DNA of 64,000 nt from Pseudorhodobacter antarcticus. Lineage in GTDB: Bacteria > Pseudomonadota > Alphaproteobacteria > Rhodobacterales > Rhodobacteraceae. Where the stretch lies: the NCBI GenBank assembly GCA_945862435.1, contig CAMAXX010000002.1, forward strand, positions 1 through 64,000, read 5' to 3'. Shown here piece after piece: positions 17,977 through 27,242 of this stretch (position 1 is the first letter of the stretch; every line of letters starts with the position of its first letter). The notes beneath the pieces are model-generated. The model was given only the letters and a program-made list of their open reading frames with translations. It did not search any database and was not told the origin of the DNA. Both the position numbers and the translations under genes were made by a program.

Positions 17977-19602
17977 ATGTATTTGCTGCGTAATTTCTTT
18001 TCGCTTCGCTATGCCGCCTTTACTGGGGCGCTTGGCGTGCTTTTGCTTGCTTCGGTTCTGGCTTTGCTTGCCCCGCAATATGGCTGGATCGTTTGGCCGA
18101 TATGGTGTGTTGCCTTAATCCTGTCGCTGCTGGGCGTTTATGATCTGACACAAAAGCGGCACGCGATTTTGCGCAACTATCCTATTGCAGCAAACTTGCG
18201 CTTTTTGCTGGAATCGATCCGCCCCGAAATGCGCCAGTATTTCTTTGAGGGTGAGAAAGACGGCGCGCCATTTCCGCGTGACAAGCGGGCGATTGTCTAT
18301 CAACGCGCGAAAAAGGAATTGGACAAACGCCCCTTTGGCACAATGTATGATGTGTATGCGCCGCAGTTTGAATGGCTGCATCATTCCATCGCGCCGCAGC
18401 CTGCCGCCCCGCTTGCGGATATGCGTGTATTAATTGGCCAAGGCCCGCGGGCCTATTTTGCATCACTGCTTAACATATCGGCGATGAGTTATGGGGCGTT
18501 GTCGGCCAACGCGATTCGTTCCCTGAACAAAGGCGCGCAGGCAGGCGCATTTTTTCATGACACGGGCGAGGGTGGGGTTTCGCCTTATCACCGCGAATTT
18601 GGCGGCGATTTGGTGTGGGAACTCGGGTCAGGTTATTTCGGAGCGCGCACGCCTGATGGCGGCTTTGACCCTGCCCGCTTTGCCGATACGGCGGCAGATG
18701 ATCAGATCAAAATGGTGGAATTGAAACTGTCGCAGGGGGCCAAACCTGGCCATGGCGGTGTGCTGCCCGCTGCCAAGGTCACAGCCGAAATTTCCGCCAT
18801 TCGCGGCGTGCCCATGGGGGTGGATTGTGTTTCCCCCGCGCATCACGCGGTGTTTTCCACGCCGATTGAACTTATGAATTTCATAGCCAAAATGCGTGAT
18901 ATGTCGGGCGGTAAACCTGCGGGGTTCAAACTGTGCATCGGTCATAGGTGGGAGTTTATGGCGATTTGTAAGGCAATGCTGGAAACGGGCATCACACCCG
19001 ATTTTATTGTGATTGATGGCAAAGAAGGGGGCACTGGCGCAGCGCCTTTGGAATTTATGGATCATGTTGGAATGCCGCTGCGTGATGGCTTGAGCTTTGC
19101 CCACAACGCCCTGCGCGGGGTGGGGCTGCGCGATAAAGTGCGCCTTGGCGCTTCTGGCAAAATCACGTCGGGGTTTGATATGGCGCGGGTGATGGCGCTG
19201 GGGGCCGATTGGTGCAATTCGGCGCGCGGGTTCATGTTTGCGGTTGGCTGCATTCAGGCGCAATCGTGCCACACGGGCGCGTGCCCCACAGGGGTGGCAA
19301 CCCAAGACCCCGCGCGGGGACGGGCGATTGATGTGACGGGCAAGTCCGACCGCGTGACATCGTATCACCGTAACACCTTGATTGCGCTGTCCGAACTTGT
19401 CGCCGCAGCGGGCGTGCCGCACCCGCGCGATTTGCACGGCGGGCATTTTCTGCAACGATCCAGTGCGGATAAGGTGGTTGAGTTAGATCAGATATACCCG
19501 CAAATCCTAAGCGGTGAATTACTGGGTTCCCATGACATTTCTTCGGTTTTTGGCGCGGCTTTTGCCGCGGCTTCCGCCCAAACCTTCGCGCGGCAGGGCT
19601 AG
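17977..19602 (+). CDS. Membrane-anchored glutamate synthase-like FMN protein
   Basis: A 541-residue protein with two N-terminal hydrophobic helices (about 10-50), followed by the FMN-binding TIM barrel of the glutamate synthase large subunit. PGHGGVLPAAKV, DGKEGGTGAAPLEFMDH and CHTGACPTGVATQ are the hallmarks. Cys425, Cys431 and Cys436 keep the C-x5-C-x4-C spacing of the 3Fe-4S cluster in GltB. The amidotransferase and beta-helix domains of GltB are absent. Such stand-alone proteins are common, and their reaction is not established. It overlaps the 3' end of the ABC permease gene by four bases. Confidence 0.88.
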   Translation: MYLLRNFFSLRYAAFTGALGVLLLASVLALLAPQYGWIVWPIWCVALILSLLGVYDLTQKRHAILRNYPIAANLRFLLESIRPEMRQYFFEGEKDGAPFPRDKRAIVYQRAKKELDKRPFGTMYDVYAPQFEWLHHSIAPQPAAPLADMRVLIGQGPRAYFASLLNISAMSYGALSANAIRSLNKGAQAGAFFHDTGEGGVSPYHREFGGDLVWELGSGYFGARTPDGGFDPARFADTAADDQIKMVELKLSQGAKPGHGGVLPAAKVTAEISAIRGVPMGVDCVSPAHHAVFSTPIELMNFIAKMRDMSGGKPAGFKLCIGHRWEFMAICKAMLETGITPDFIVIDGKEGGTGAAPLEFMDHVGMPLRDGLSFAHNALRGVGLRDKVRLGASGKITSGFDMARVMALGADWCNSARGFMFAVGCIQAQSCHTGACPTGVATQDPARGRAIDVTGKSDRVTSYHRNTLIALSELVAAAGVPHPRDLHGGHFLQRSSADKVVELDQIYPQILSGELLGSHDISSVFGAAFAAASAQTFARQG

Positions 19603-20414
19603 CCCCGTCCTTGGCCTTGGCGCAGACGTTCCTCTAGCCTGCGCAGGGCAAGGCTTAGGGAAATTGTAATTGTCAGATACAGCAGGGCCACCACGTTATA
19701 GGTTTCAAAATACCGAAAATTGCCGGCGGCCAGCACTTTGCCCAATTGGGTGATGTCAGACACGCCCAGCACCGATACTAAGGACGAATCCTTTACCATC
19801 GCAACAAAATCATTGCCCAAAGGCGGCAAGATCGTGCGCAACGCTTGGGGAAAGATGATATGACGAAAGCGCTGCCAGCCGTTCAGGCCCAGCGCCTGCG
19901 CCGCCTCGATCTGGCCCTTATCAACAGACAAAAGACCTGCGCGAAAAATTTCGGCCAAAAAGGCGGAATAGGCAATGGTAAGGGCAATAACGGCCCGTGC
20001 GATCAGAGGAAAATCGCGGGTTCGCCACGGATCAAAGCCAAACCAACTGCCGACCCAATTGACCGCCACGACCAGCGCGGGGGCCGCAGCAAAGGCGATA
20101 TACAGCAGCAGCACCATAATCGGAATGCCGCGCACGACTTCGATATAAAACCGCGCCGATTGGCGCAGGATCATCCAGCGCGACAGGCCTGCTACCGCCA
20201 GGCCAAGCCCAAGGGCACAGGCCGAAGCATAGGCGATCACCGCAACAAATGCGGTGACTGTTACGCCCTGCACCAGCGTAGACATCACATTAGCGTAGAT
20301 TTGGTTGGCCCAAACTTCGTAAAACAGCCATAGTATCAGGCCGACCAGCAAGATCAGCCAATAGGGCCGCTCGCCTGACGCACCTTTTGGGTTTTGCGCA
20401 TTGGGGGCGGTCAT
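19599..20414 (-). CDS. Amino-acid ABC transporter permease
   Basis: A 271-residue HisM/GltK-type inner-membrane permease. The cytoplasmic EAA loop that contacts the ATPase reads EAAQALGLNGWQRFRHII and is followed by FPQALRTILPPLGN. Several hydrophobic helices are evident. I use the ATG at 20414, which follows a GGGGGG run; an alternative lies five codons upstream. The binding-protein gene precedes it in the same direction, but no ATP-binding subunit is encoded nearby. Confidence 0.92.
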   Translation of the reverse strand: MTAPNAQNPKGASGERPYWLILLVGLILWLFYEVWANQIYANVMSTLVQGVTVTAFVAVIAYASACALGLGLAVAGLSRWMILRQSARFYIEVVRGIPIMVLLLYIAFAAAPALVVAVNWVGSWFGFDPWRTRDFPLIARAVIALTIAYSAFLAEIFRAGLLSVDKGQIEAAQALGLNGWQRFRHIIFPQALRTILPPLGNDFVAMVKDSSLVSVLGVSDITQLGKVLAAGNFRYFETYNVVALLYLTITISLSLALRRLEERLRQGQGRG

Positions 20415-20435
20415 GCCGCCGCCCCCCAAGCGCGG

Positions 20436-21218
20436 TTACTGGCCCAACTTATAGTCAAGGAACCACTTTTTGTTCAGCGTATCAATCGTGCCATCTGCCT
20501 TCAGTGCGGCAATGGCGGCGTTCATCGGGGCAACCAAATCGCTACCCTTGGGGAAAATGAAACCAAAATCTTCGGTGCCCAGCTTTTCGCCAATAATCTT
20601 CAGCCCGCCGCCAGACGCCTCGACATAGCCCGCGCCTGCGGTGCCGTCCGTCAGCAGCAAATCAACATCGCCCGCTTTCAGCGCTTCTACTGTGGCACCA
20701 AAGGTTTCAAACAGCTTAATGCGCGGGTTCGCTTCGTTGCCGTCCAGCACGTTGTAAACGCCAACATAAAATGGCGTTGTGCCAGGCTGGGCTGCCATCA
20801 GCAAATCGGGATCGGCAGCAAAGCTGGCCGCATCAGTAAAGCGCGCCTCATCGCCGCGCACCATCATCACCATTTCCGAAGTCATATAGCTGTCAGAAAA
20901 ATCAACCTGTTCTTTGCGGTCATCCCGAATGGTGATGCCCGTCATGCCCAAATCGAACTGGCCTTCCGACACAGCAGGGATCATCGCGTCCCACGAGATA
21001 TTTTCATATTTTATTGTGACATTCAGACGCTTGGCAATTTCGGCCATCGCGTCATATTCCCAACCAATTGCAGCGCCACTGGCGTCCAGAAACTGCAAAG
21101 GCGGGTAGGCGTTTTCGGTGACAACCACAATCTCGCGGCCAGCCAAATCGGGCAGGCTTTGGGCCAAAGCGGGGGCGGCGGTCAGAACAAGGGCGGCAAG
21201 TGGGGCAAAGAAGTTCAT
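20436..21218 (-). CDS. Periplasmic amino-acid-binding protein of ABC importer
   Basis: A 260-residue family 3 solute-binding protein with a signal peptide ending at ALAQS (about residue 20). DLAGREIVVVTENAYPPLQF, EYDAMAEIAKRLN and the MTGITIRDDRKEQVDFS segment are characteristic and fit an amino acid or related ligand. GGAGAGAA supports the start at 21218. The permease follows downstream in the same direction. The exact ligand is unknown. Confidence 0.92.
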   Translation of the reverse strand: MNFFAPLAALVLTAAPALAQSLPDLAGREIVVVTENAYPPLQFLDASGAAIGWEYDAMAEIAKRLNVTIKYENISWDAMIPAVSEGQFDLGMTGITIRDDRKEQVDFSDSYMTSEMVMMVRGDEARFTDAASFAADPDLLMAAQPGTTPFYVGVYNVLDGNEANPRIKLFETFGATVEALKAGDVDLLLTDGTAGAGYVEASGGGLKIIGEKLGTEDFGFIFPKGSDLVAPMNAAIAALKADGTIDTLNKKWFLDYKLGQ

Positions 21219-21288
21219 CGTTCTCTCCTGTAGGTTTTTTACAGTTATCGGGCCAAAAGCGACGTTTCGCAAGGGGGGAACGGGCGGG

Positions 21289-22029
21289 CTATGGTTTGAC
21301 GCTGGCGGTGACGTAATTGACCGATAAATCGCGCGCAGATAGCGACCAGCGCCATAAAATTGGGTTAAACACCATGCCCTTGCGATCCACAGGCCGCAGT
21401 CCCGCGCCCGTAATCAGCGCATATAGCTCGTCCGGCGTGATGAATTTGGCCCAATCATGCGTGCCTTTTGGCAGCCACCGCATCACCCATTCCGCGCCGA
21501 TAATCGCCATCGCATAGCTTTTGGGGTTGCGATTGATGGTTGAACAAATCATCAACCCGCCCGGTTTCAGCAGCGCTTGGCAGGCGGCAAGATAGGCGGC
21601 AGGGCCCTCCACATGCTCGATCACCTCCATATTTAAAACCACATCGAACTGCTCGCCCGCGCTGGCCATATCTTCGGCGGTCGTGTGGCGATAATCGATC
21701 GTCAGTCCCGAAGCCTGCGCATGAACTTGCGCTACGGGAATGTTGCGTGGCGCGGCATCTGCACCCACCACTTCGGCCCCCAGCCGCGCCATGGGTTCAG
21801 ACAGCAGCCCGCCACCGCATCCGATATCCAAAATGCGCAGCCCCGCAAACGCGGCAGGCGCGGTTAAATCGCGGTCAAACTGGGCGGCGATTTGGTCTGT
21901 AATATAAGACAAACGGCAGGGGTTCATCTGGTGCAAGGGCTTGAATTTGCCGTCGGCATCCCACCATTCTGCCGCCATAGCCTCGAACTTGGCAACTTCG
22001 GCCGCATCGATTGTGCTAATTTTTGTCAT
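21289..22029 (-). CDS. ubiG: Ubiquinone biosynthesis O-methyltransferase UbiG
   Basis: A 246-residue SAM-dependent methyltransferase that carries out both O-methylations of the ubiquinone ring. [21 protein letters not shown] is the typical UbiG opening, [18 protein letters not shown] is SAM motif I, and [10 protein letters not shown] and FITPDEL also match. The ATG at 22029 has GAGGCG upstream. It is divergent from pip with a short shared promoter region. Confidence 0.96.
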   Translation of the reverse strand: MTKISTIDAAEVAKFEAMAAEWWDADGKFKPLHQMNPCRLSYITDQIAAQFDRDLTAPAAFAGLRILDIGCGGGLLSEPMARLGAEVVGADAAPRNIPVAQVHAQASGLTIDYRHTTAEDMASAGEQFDVVLNMEVIEHVEGPAAYLAACQALLKPGGLMICSTINRNPKSYAMAIIGAEWVMRWLPKGTHDWAKFITPDELYALITGAGLRPVDRKGMVFNPILWRWSLSARDLSVNYVTASVKP

Positions 22030-22088
22030 AACGCCTCCTTGCACTTGCGCCCATAGCATCGCAATCTGTGATCGTATATAGGACGATT

Positions 22089-23060
22089 ATGGACCACAGA
22101 TCAGGGCAAAAGAGCGCAGTTGAATATCTTTATCCGCCGATCGACCCGTTCGATCAGCGCGTGATGGATATGGGCGAAGGCCAGCGCGTTTATGTCGAAC
22201 AATGTGGCCGCCCCGACGGCGTGCCCGTGCTGGTGCTGCATGGCGGGCCAGGCGGCGGATGCAGCCCTGCGATGCGCCGATATTTTGACCCCAATGTGTA
22301 CCGCGTGGTGCTGTTCGATCAGCGCGGATGCGGCCGCTCACGCCCCCATGCTTCGGTCGAGCATAACACAACTTGGCATTTGGTCAGCGATATTGAGGCC
22401 ATCCGCGAGGCGCTGGGGATCGAAAGGTTTATCCTGTTTGGCGGATCTTGGGGTGCAACACTGGCGCTGGTGTACGCCATTTCCCACCCGATGCGCGTGC
22501 GCCATTTGGTGCTGCGCGGTGTGTTCTTGTCGATGAAATCGGAACTGGATTGGTTCTATGGCGGCGGGGCGGGGGCGTTTTTCCCCGAACTTTGGGCCAA
22601 GTTTTGCGATTTAATCCCGCATGACGAACAAGGCGATATGATTGCCGCCTATCATCGCCGCCTGTTCAGCGGCGATTTGGCGCTGGAAACGCGGGCGGCG
22701 CGGCTGTGGGCGAACTGGGAAAATGCGCTGGCTTCGGTGCATAGCACCGGAAATCTGGGCGACAGCCCTGCCGAATACGCCCGCGCCTTTTCACGGCTGG
22801 AATCGCATTATTTCATGAATGGCGGCTTTTTGGCCAATGATGGTTGGATTTTGGACAACAAAAGCCGCATCAACGCCATTCCCGCCGATATCATACAGGG
22901 CCGCTTTGATATGATCTGCCCGCCTTTGTCGGCATATCGTTTGGCCAGCAGTTGGGCGGGGGCGAATTTGCAGGTGATTGGCCTTGCGGGCCATGCCCTA
23001 TCCGAGGCCGGCATATCCGAGGCGCTGGTAGGCGTGATGGACAGTCTGCGCGCGCGCTAA
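22089..23060 (+). CDS. pip: Proline iminopeptidase
   Basis: A 323-residue alpha/beta hydrolase that removes N-terminal proline from peptides. HGGPGGG forms the oxyanion hole, Ser120 in GGSWGATLAL is the nucleophile, and DQRGCGRSRPH is the characteristic proline iminopeptidase motif. The catalytic Asp and His fit GRFDMICPP and LAGHAL near the C-terminus. The ATG at 22089 follows AGGA. Its end overlaps the convergent FAD oxidase gene by four bases. Confidence 0.94.
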   Translation: MDHRSGQKSAVEYLYPPIDPFDQRVMDMGEGQRVYVEQCGRPDGVPVLVLHGGPGGGCSPAMRRYFDPNVYRVVLFDQRGCGRSRPHASVEHNTTWHLVSDIEAIREALGIERFILFGGSWGATLALVYAISHPMRVRHLVLRGVFLSMKSELDWFYGGGAGAFFPELWAKFCDLIPHDEQGDMIAAYHRRLFSGDLALETRAARLWANWENALASVHSTGNLGDSPAEYARAFSRLESHYFMNGGFLANDGWILDNKSRINAIPADIIQGRFDMICPPLSAYRLASSWAGANLQVIGLAGHALSEAGISEALVGVMDSLRAR

Positions 23061-24085
23061 ATGCGAAAGTCGGGCGGGATAAAATCGCGCCCTTCCAGCA
23101 CCAAATCTGCCATAACTTGTGCGATTTTTGGGGCCATGCCAAACCCAATTTTGAAACCGCCATTGGCCACAAAATGCCCGGCGCGGTTTGGCCAAGCCCC
23201 CAAAATCGGCGCGCGGGTAATGGCGCGGGGGCGGACACCTGCCCAAGCGTCGATCACCGTTGCCTCGGCCAACGCAGGCACAATGGCGCGGGCGCGGGTT
23301 ATCAGCACGTCTAACCTAGCATCCGTCGCCGCCGCATAATCCCATGTATTTTCCGACGTTGACCCAATCGCGACCGTGCCATCGCTGTGCGGCACGATAT
23401 GCAGATTATCTGCATATACTTGCGGCAATGCGCGCGCGTCATGGGCCAAAAGCGCCGCTTGCCCCTTGACGCCGCCGCCCATCGGCCTGCCTAAATCGCG
23501 GCCCAAATCTGCAAGACCTGCAAGGCCCGTGGCCCAAATGATTTGGCCTTGTTCTTCAGCGTTGCCGAACACAATATTGCCGCCAAGGGCCGTTATCGCT
23601 GCCGCCAACGCCGCCCCTGCACGGCGCGGATGCAGGCGCGCCGACAGGCTGTCATACACCAAATATCCCGAAGGGCTGACAGGCTCCCACGCAGCGCCCG
23701 TAGCTTGGCGCACGTCCCAAACCGCATGATTGCCCCAGTTTTGCGTTGCCTCCGCTATCCGCGCGCGCGCAAGTTCCACGCCCGCGCTCAACTCAATAGG
23801 CTGCAACCGCCCCAACCGCGCATACCCAGTGGCCATGCCGCCTTCCCGTGCCACCCCATCCCAAAACGCCTGCGCCATCAGCAGGCTTTCTAGCTGAAAC
23901 GCCTTTTTCTCGTTCCAGTTGTCTGGCACATGCGGGGTCAGCGCGCCCACCAGCCCACCCGACGATCCCGCGCCAATGGCCACCGTTTCGATTACCTGCA
24001 CCTTTGCGCCGCGCTTTGCGGCCTCATACGCGATCGACAAACCAAAGATCCCCGCGCCGCGCACCGTTACGTCATAGCTTGCCAT
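23057..24085 (-). CDS. DAO-family FAD-dependent oxidoreductase
   Basis: A 342-residue D-amino-acid-oxidase-type flavoprotein. The FAD fold reads RGAGIFGLSIAYEAAKRG at the N-terminus, and the C-terminal half has AWAGVRPRAITRAPILG and FVANGGFKIGFG, the usual FAD-contacting segments. It could be a glycine oxidase-like enzyme. Because mnmD starts only 45 bases away on the other strand, it could also supply the oxidase function that is fused to MnmD in E. coli MnmC. Neither role can be proved from sequence. Confidence 0.82.
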   Translation of the reverse strand: MASYDVTVRGAGIFGLSIAYEAAKRGAKVQVIETVAIGAGSSGGLVGALTPHVPDNWNEKKAFQLESLLMAQAFWDGVAREGGMATGYARLGRLQPIELSAGVELARARIAEATQNWGNHAVWDVRQATGAAWEPVSPSGYLVYDSLSARLHPRRAGAALAAAITALGGNIVFGNAEEQGQIIWATGLAGLADLGRDLGRPMGGGVKGQAALLAHDARALPQVYADNLHIVPHSDGTVAIGSTSENTWDYAAATDARLDVLITRARAIVPALAEATVIDAWAGVRPRAITRAPILGAWPNRAGHFVANGGFKIGFGMAPKIAQVMADLVLEGRDFIPPDFRI

Positions 24086-24129
24086 TAATAGCGCCGCCCT
24101 TCATGGTCTGGCCCAAAGGATTAGCCTGA

Positions 24130-24801
24130 ATGTGCAGTAACGACCAGACCGCCAGTTTAGAATGGCGCGAGGGCGGGGTTCCAGTTTCAACCCGCTTTGA
24201 CGACCCCTATTTTTCGCTAAACGATGGTCTTGCGGAAACGGGCCATGTGTTTTTGGCAGGCAATGATTTACCCGCGCGTCTGCGGCCTGAGTTTGCAATT
24301 GCCGAGCTTGGCTTTGGAACGGGGCTAAACCTGCTGGCCACTGCACTGATCTGCCCAGCGGGTTGCCCGATAAGCTATACCAGTTTTGAAGCCTATCCCA
24401 TGCAGTCGGGTGACATCGCCCGCGCGCTGCACCTGTTTCCCCAAACTGCCCCTGTCGCCGCGCCGTTTTTGGCGGCTTGGCGCGCAGGGATGCGCGCCTT
24501 TACCCTTGGGCCGATTGCGGTGCAGGTCATCATCGGCGATGCGCAAGACACGCTGCCCAATTGGAAGGGCCGCGCAAATGCGTGGTATTTGGATGGGTTT
24601 TCCCCCGCCAAAAATCCGCAGCTTTGGTCGCAGGGCCTGATGGGCGAGGTCGCTCGCCATACCACCCTGCACGGCACCTTTGCCACCTATACCGCTGCGG
24701 GGCATGTGCGCCGCGCGCTGGGCGAGGCGGGGTTTGACGTGGAGCGCGTGGCAGGATACGGGCGCAAAAGGCATATGAGCAAAGGGGTGCTGCGGCCATG
24801 A
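24130..24801 (+). CDS. mnmD: tRNA (mnm5s2U34) methyltransferase MnmD
   Basis: A 223-residue SAM-dependent methyltransferase of the DUF752 family, equivalent to the N-terminal domain of MnmC, which completes mnm5s2U at the tRNA wobble position. AELGFGTGLNLLAT is the SAM motif, YTSFEAYPM follows, and LDGFSPAKNPQLW is the family signature. The C-terminal oxidase domain of MnmC is absent. The product ends GRKRHMSKGVL, as in other family members. Its stop overlaps the next start as ATGA. Confidence 0.92.
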   Translation: MCSNDQTASLEWREGGVPVSTRFDDPYFSLNDGLAETGHVFLAGNDLPARLRPEFAIAELGFGTGLNLLATALICPAGCPISYTSFEAYPMQSGDIARALHLFPQTAPVAAPFLAAWRAGMRAFTLGPIAVQVIIGDAQDTLPNWKGRANAWYLDGFSPAKNPQLWSQGLMGEVARHTTLHGTFATYTAAGHVRRALGEAGFDVERVAGYGRKRHMSKGVLRP

Positions 24802-25673
24802 CCGATAATCGAAAAGGCATTTGGCTGATGATCGCCGCCGTGGCCGCCTTTGCTGCGCAAGATGGGTTTTCGCGCTATTTAGCAGGCACTTACAATACCT
24901 TGATGATTGTGATGATCCGCTATTGGGTCTTTGCCGCCTTTGTGCTGTTTTTGGCCCTGCGCCGCCCCGAAGGCGTGCGCACCGCCATCGCTTCGACCCG
25001 TCTTTGGGCACATTTTGTGCGGTCGGTGTTTTTGGTTAGTGAGATCATTCTTATCGTTTGGGGCTATACCAAAATTGGCCTTATCGAAAGCCACGCCGTG
25101 TTTGCCATTTGCCCGCTGTTGGTTGTTGCCCTGTCTGGCCCCGTTTTGGGTGAAAAGCTTAGCTGGCAGCGCTGGGCAGCCGTCGGCACGGGGGTGGTGG
25201 GGGTGCTGATTATTCTGCGCCCCTCGTCCGGGGTGTTTTCGTCTTGGGCGCTGCTGCCCCTTGGTGCGGCGGTGCTGTTTGCCACCTATTCGGTGCTGAC
25301 GCGCCTCACCACGCGGGGCGAGCCGAGTTTTCCGTCGTTTTTCTGGCCAGGCGTGCTGGGCGCAGGCATTATGACCGTGATCGGCCTTGGCCATTGGCAG
25401 CCTGTCTTGCCTTTTGACTGGGCGCTGATCGCCGCCTATTCGGCGCTGTCCGTGTTTTCCCATTGGCTGCTACTGAAATGCTACGAAGTGGCCGAGGCGT
25501 CTTCGGTTCAGCCCTTTGCCTATCTGCAAATTGTGTTTGTCTCGATCATCGGGCTGACAATTTACAACGAGGTGTTGCAAACTCATGTCGTGCTGGGCGC
25601 GTTGATTATTGTGGCGGCGGGCATTTATGCCCTGTGGCACGAGCGTGGCAAACCAAGGACAGCCACCCTATGA
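24798..25673 (+). CDS. DMT-superfamily (EamA) transporter 1
   Basis: A 291-residue inner-membrane protein with about ten hydrophobic helices in two EamA repeats, typical of metabolite exporters. Conserved features are the GLIESHAVFAICPLLVVALSGP helix and the GEKLSWQRWAAVGTGVVGV segment. It overlaps mnmD upstream (ATGA) and its own paralogue downstream (ATGA). The substrate is unknown. It is clearly related to the next gene along its whole length. Confidence 0.9.
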   Translation: MTDNRKGIWLMIAAVAAFAAQDGFSRYLAGTYNTLMIVMIRYWVFAAFVLFLALRRPEGVRTAIASTRLWAHFVRSVFLVSEIILIVWGYTKIGLIESHAVFAICPLLVVALSGPVLGEKLSWQRWAAVGTGVVGVLIILRPSSGVFSSWALLPLGAAVLFATYSVLTRLTTRGEPSFPSFFWPGVLGAGIMTVIGLGHWQPVLPFDWALIAAYSALSVFSHWLLLKCYEVAEASSVQPFAYLQIVFVSIIGLTIYNEVLQTHVVLGALIIVAAGIYALWHERGKPRTATL

Positions 25674-26566
25674 AAGCTACACAAAACCAGCGACTTGGCA
25701 TTTACCTGATGATCGCCACGACCATCGTCTTTGCCTTGCAAGACGGCGTGTCGCGTCACCTTGGGGCCAATAATAACGTCTATATGGTGGTGATGATCCG
25801 CTTTTGGTTCTTTGCCCTATTCGTGATGGCAATTGCGGCGCGCAGCGAAGGCGGCCTTCGCGCCGCAGTGCGCACCAAGCGCCCGTTGACGCAAATCTTT
25901 CGCGGGGTTTTGCTGGTGGCCGAGGTGTGCGTGATGGTCGTAGCCTTTGTTAAACTGGGCCTCATCGAAAGCCATGCCGTGTTTATCGCCTACCCGCTGA
26001 TCGTGGCCGCCCTATCTGGCCCGATATTGGGCGAGGCTGTCGGTTGGCGGCGTTGGGCGGCGATTGGTGTAGGGTTTGTGGGCGTGTTGATTATCTTGCA
26101 GCCTGGGCTTTCGGTATTCTCGCCTTGGGCGCTGCTGCCGCTGATTTCGGCCTTTATGTTTGCGCTTTACAGCCTGCTGACGCGGTTCGTCTCGCGCGAG
26201 GACAGCGCGCAGGTCAGCTTTTTCTGGACAGGCGTGTCGGGCGCCGTTGCCATCACGCCCTTTGGTCTGATGCATTGGCAGCCGATGTCCCTTGCCGATT
26301 GGGGCTGGATGGGCTCGCTGTGCCTAACCGCCGCGCTGGGCCATTGGCTGCTCATCCGCGCCTATGCCGTGGCCGAGGCATCGGCCCTGCAACCCTTTGC
26401 CTATTTGCAATTGGTCTGGGTGTCTGTGCTGGGCCTGTTGCTTCTGGGCGAAACCCTGCGCCTAAACGTGGCCACAGGGGCGGCGATTGTGGCGGCGGCA
26501 GGGCTGTTTGCGCTGTGGCGCGAAAGAGTGCGGGCGCAAGCCCACCCCTTATCCACAGAAGAATAA
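25670..26566 (+). CDS. DMT-superfamily (EamA) transporter 2
   Basis: A 298-residue paralogue of the preceding transporter, with about ten hydrophobic helices. The alignable segments include IYLMIATTIVFALQDGVSRHL, GLIESHAVFIAYPLIVAALSGP and AVAEASALQPFAYLQLVW. It starts by ATGA overlap with the first copy, so both proteins are likely made together. The two could be independent exporters or subunits of a heteromer. The substrate is unknown. Confidence 0.9.
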   Translation: MKATQNQRLGIYLMIATTIVFALQDGVSRHLGANNNVYMVVMIRFWFFALFVMAIAARSEGGLRAAVRTKRPLTQIFRGVLLVAEVCVMVVAFVKLGLIESHAVFIAYPLIVAALSGPILGEAVGWRRWAAIGVGFVGVLIILQPGLSVFSPWALLPLISAFMFALYSLLTRFVSREDSAQVSFFWTGVSGAVAITPFGLMHWQPMSLADWGWMGSLCLTAALGHWLLIRAYAVAEASALQPFAYLQLVWVSVLGLLLLGETLRLNVATGAAIVAAAGLFALWRERVRAQAHPLSTEE

Positions 26567-26703
26567 CCAAAATTCGCCTTTACAGTCTTTCGTGCTTCCT
26601 ACACTATATCTAGTAAGGGAAATGAGCGCGCCCGCAGTGGGTTGCGTTTCATAGCAGGGGTTGGGGCAGATTGCCGACCAACCGCCTTATGATGGGGTTG
26701 GAT

Positions 26704-27207
26704 ATGTCGCTTATCGATCAGATCTATGACGCCGATGACCTGCATCCCATTGATCTTGTAGAACATTTGGCCTGCAGCAACGCGTGGGAATTTGACCGCG
26801 TGACGGATGATCAAATTGCCATGGCTGTCGACGGGCAATGGCGCACCTATTCCGTGACCTTGGCTTGGTCGCATCAGGACGAAACCCTGCGGCTGATTTG
26901 CACCTTCGAAATGGAGCCGCCGGCCGGCCGCATGGGCGAAATTTACGATGTAATCAACCGCTGCAACGATCTGGTTTGGACGGGGGCCTTTACATATTGG
27001 GCCGAGCAAAAGTTGATGGTTTGGCGCTATGGCCTGTGCCTTGCGGGTGGGCAGCTTGCGGGGGCCGAGCAGATTGACGCGCTAATCACAGGTGCTGTCG
27101 TCGCGGCCGAACGGTTCTACCCCGCCTTTCAACTGGTGGCATGGGCCGACAAAACCCCCGCCTCTGCGATGCAAGTTGCTATGGCCGATGCCTACGGTCA
27201 CGCCTAA
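26704..27207 (+). CDS. YbjN domain-containing protein
   Basis: A 167-residue protein of the YbjN family, which has a type III secretion chaperone-like fold and no settled biochemical role in alphaproteobacteria. The ATG at 26704 follows GGGGTTGGAT; two in-frame ATGs lie up to 11 codons upstream. RLICTFEMEPP, EIYDVINRCNDLVWTGAF and NGLC-like MVWRYGLCLAGG are the family-like segments. The upstream 137 bases hold no other gene. Confidence 0.78.
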   Translation: MSLIDQIYDADDLHPIDLVEHLACSNAWEFDRVTDDQIAMAVDGQWRTYSVTLAWSHQDETLRLICTFEMEPPAGRMGEIYDVINRCNDLVWTGAFTYWAEQKLMVWRYGLCLAGGQLAGAEQIDALITGAVVAAERFYPAFQLVAWADKTPASAMQVAMADAYGHA

Positions 27208-27242
27208 ACCCTACACTGGTTGAATCCCCGCGCGCAAAGCCT

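Noticed and set aside
26575..26610. Promoter-like TTTACA and TATATC before the YbjN gene
   Set aside because: The spacing is about 20 bases and alternative -10 boxes give poor spacing, so I do not list it as a promoter.
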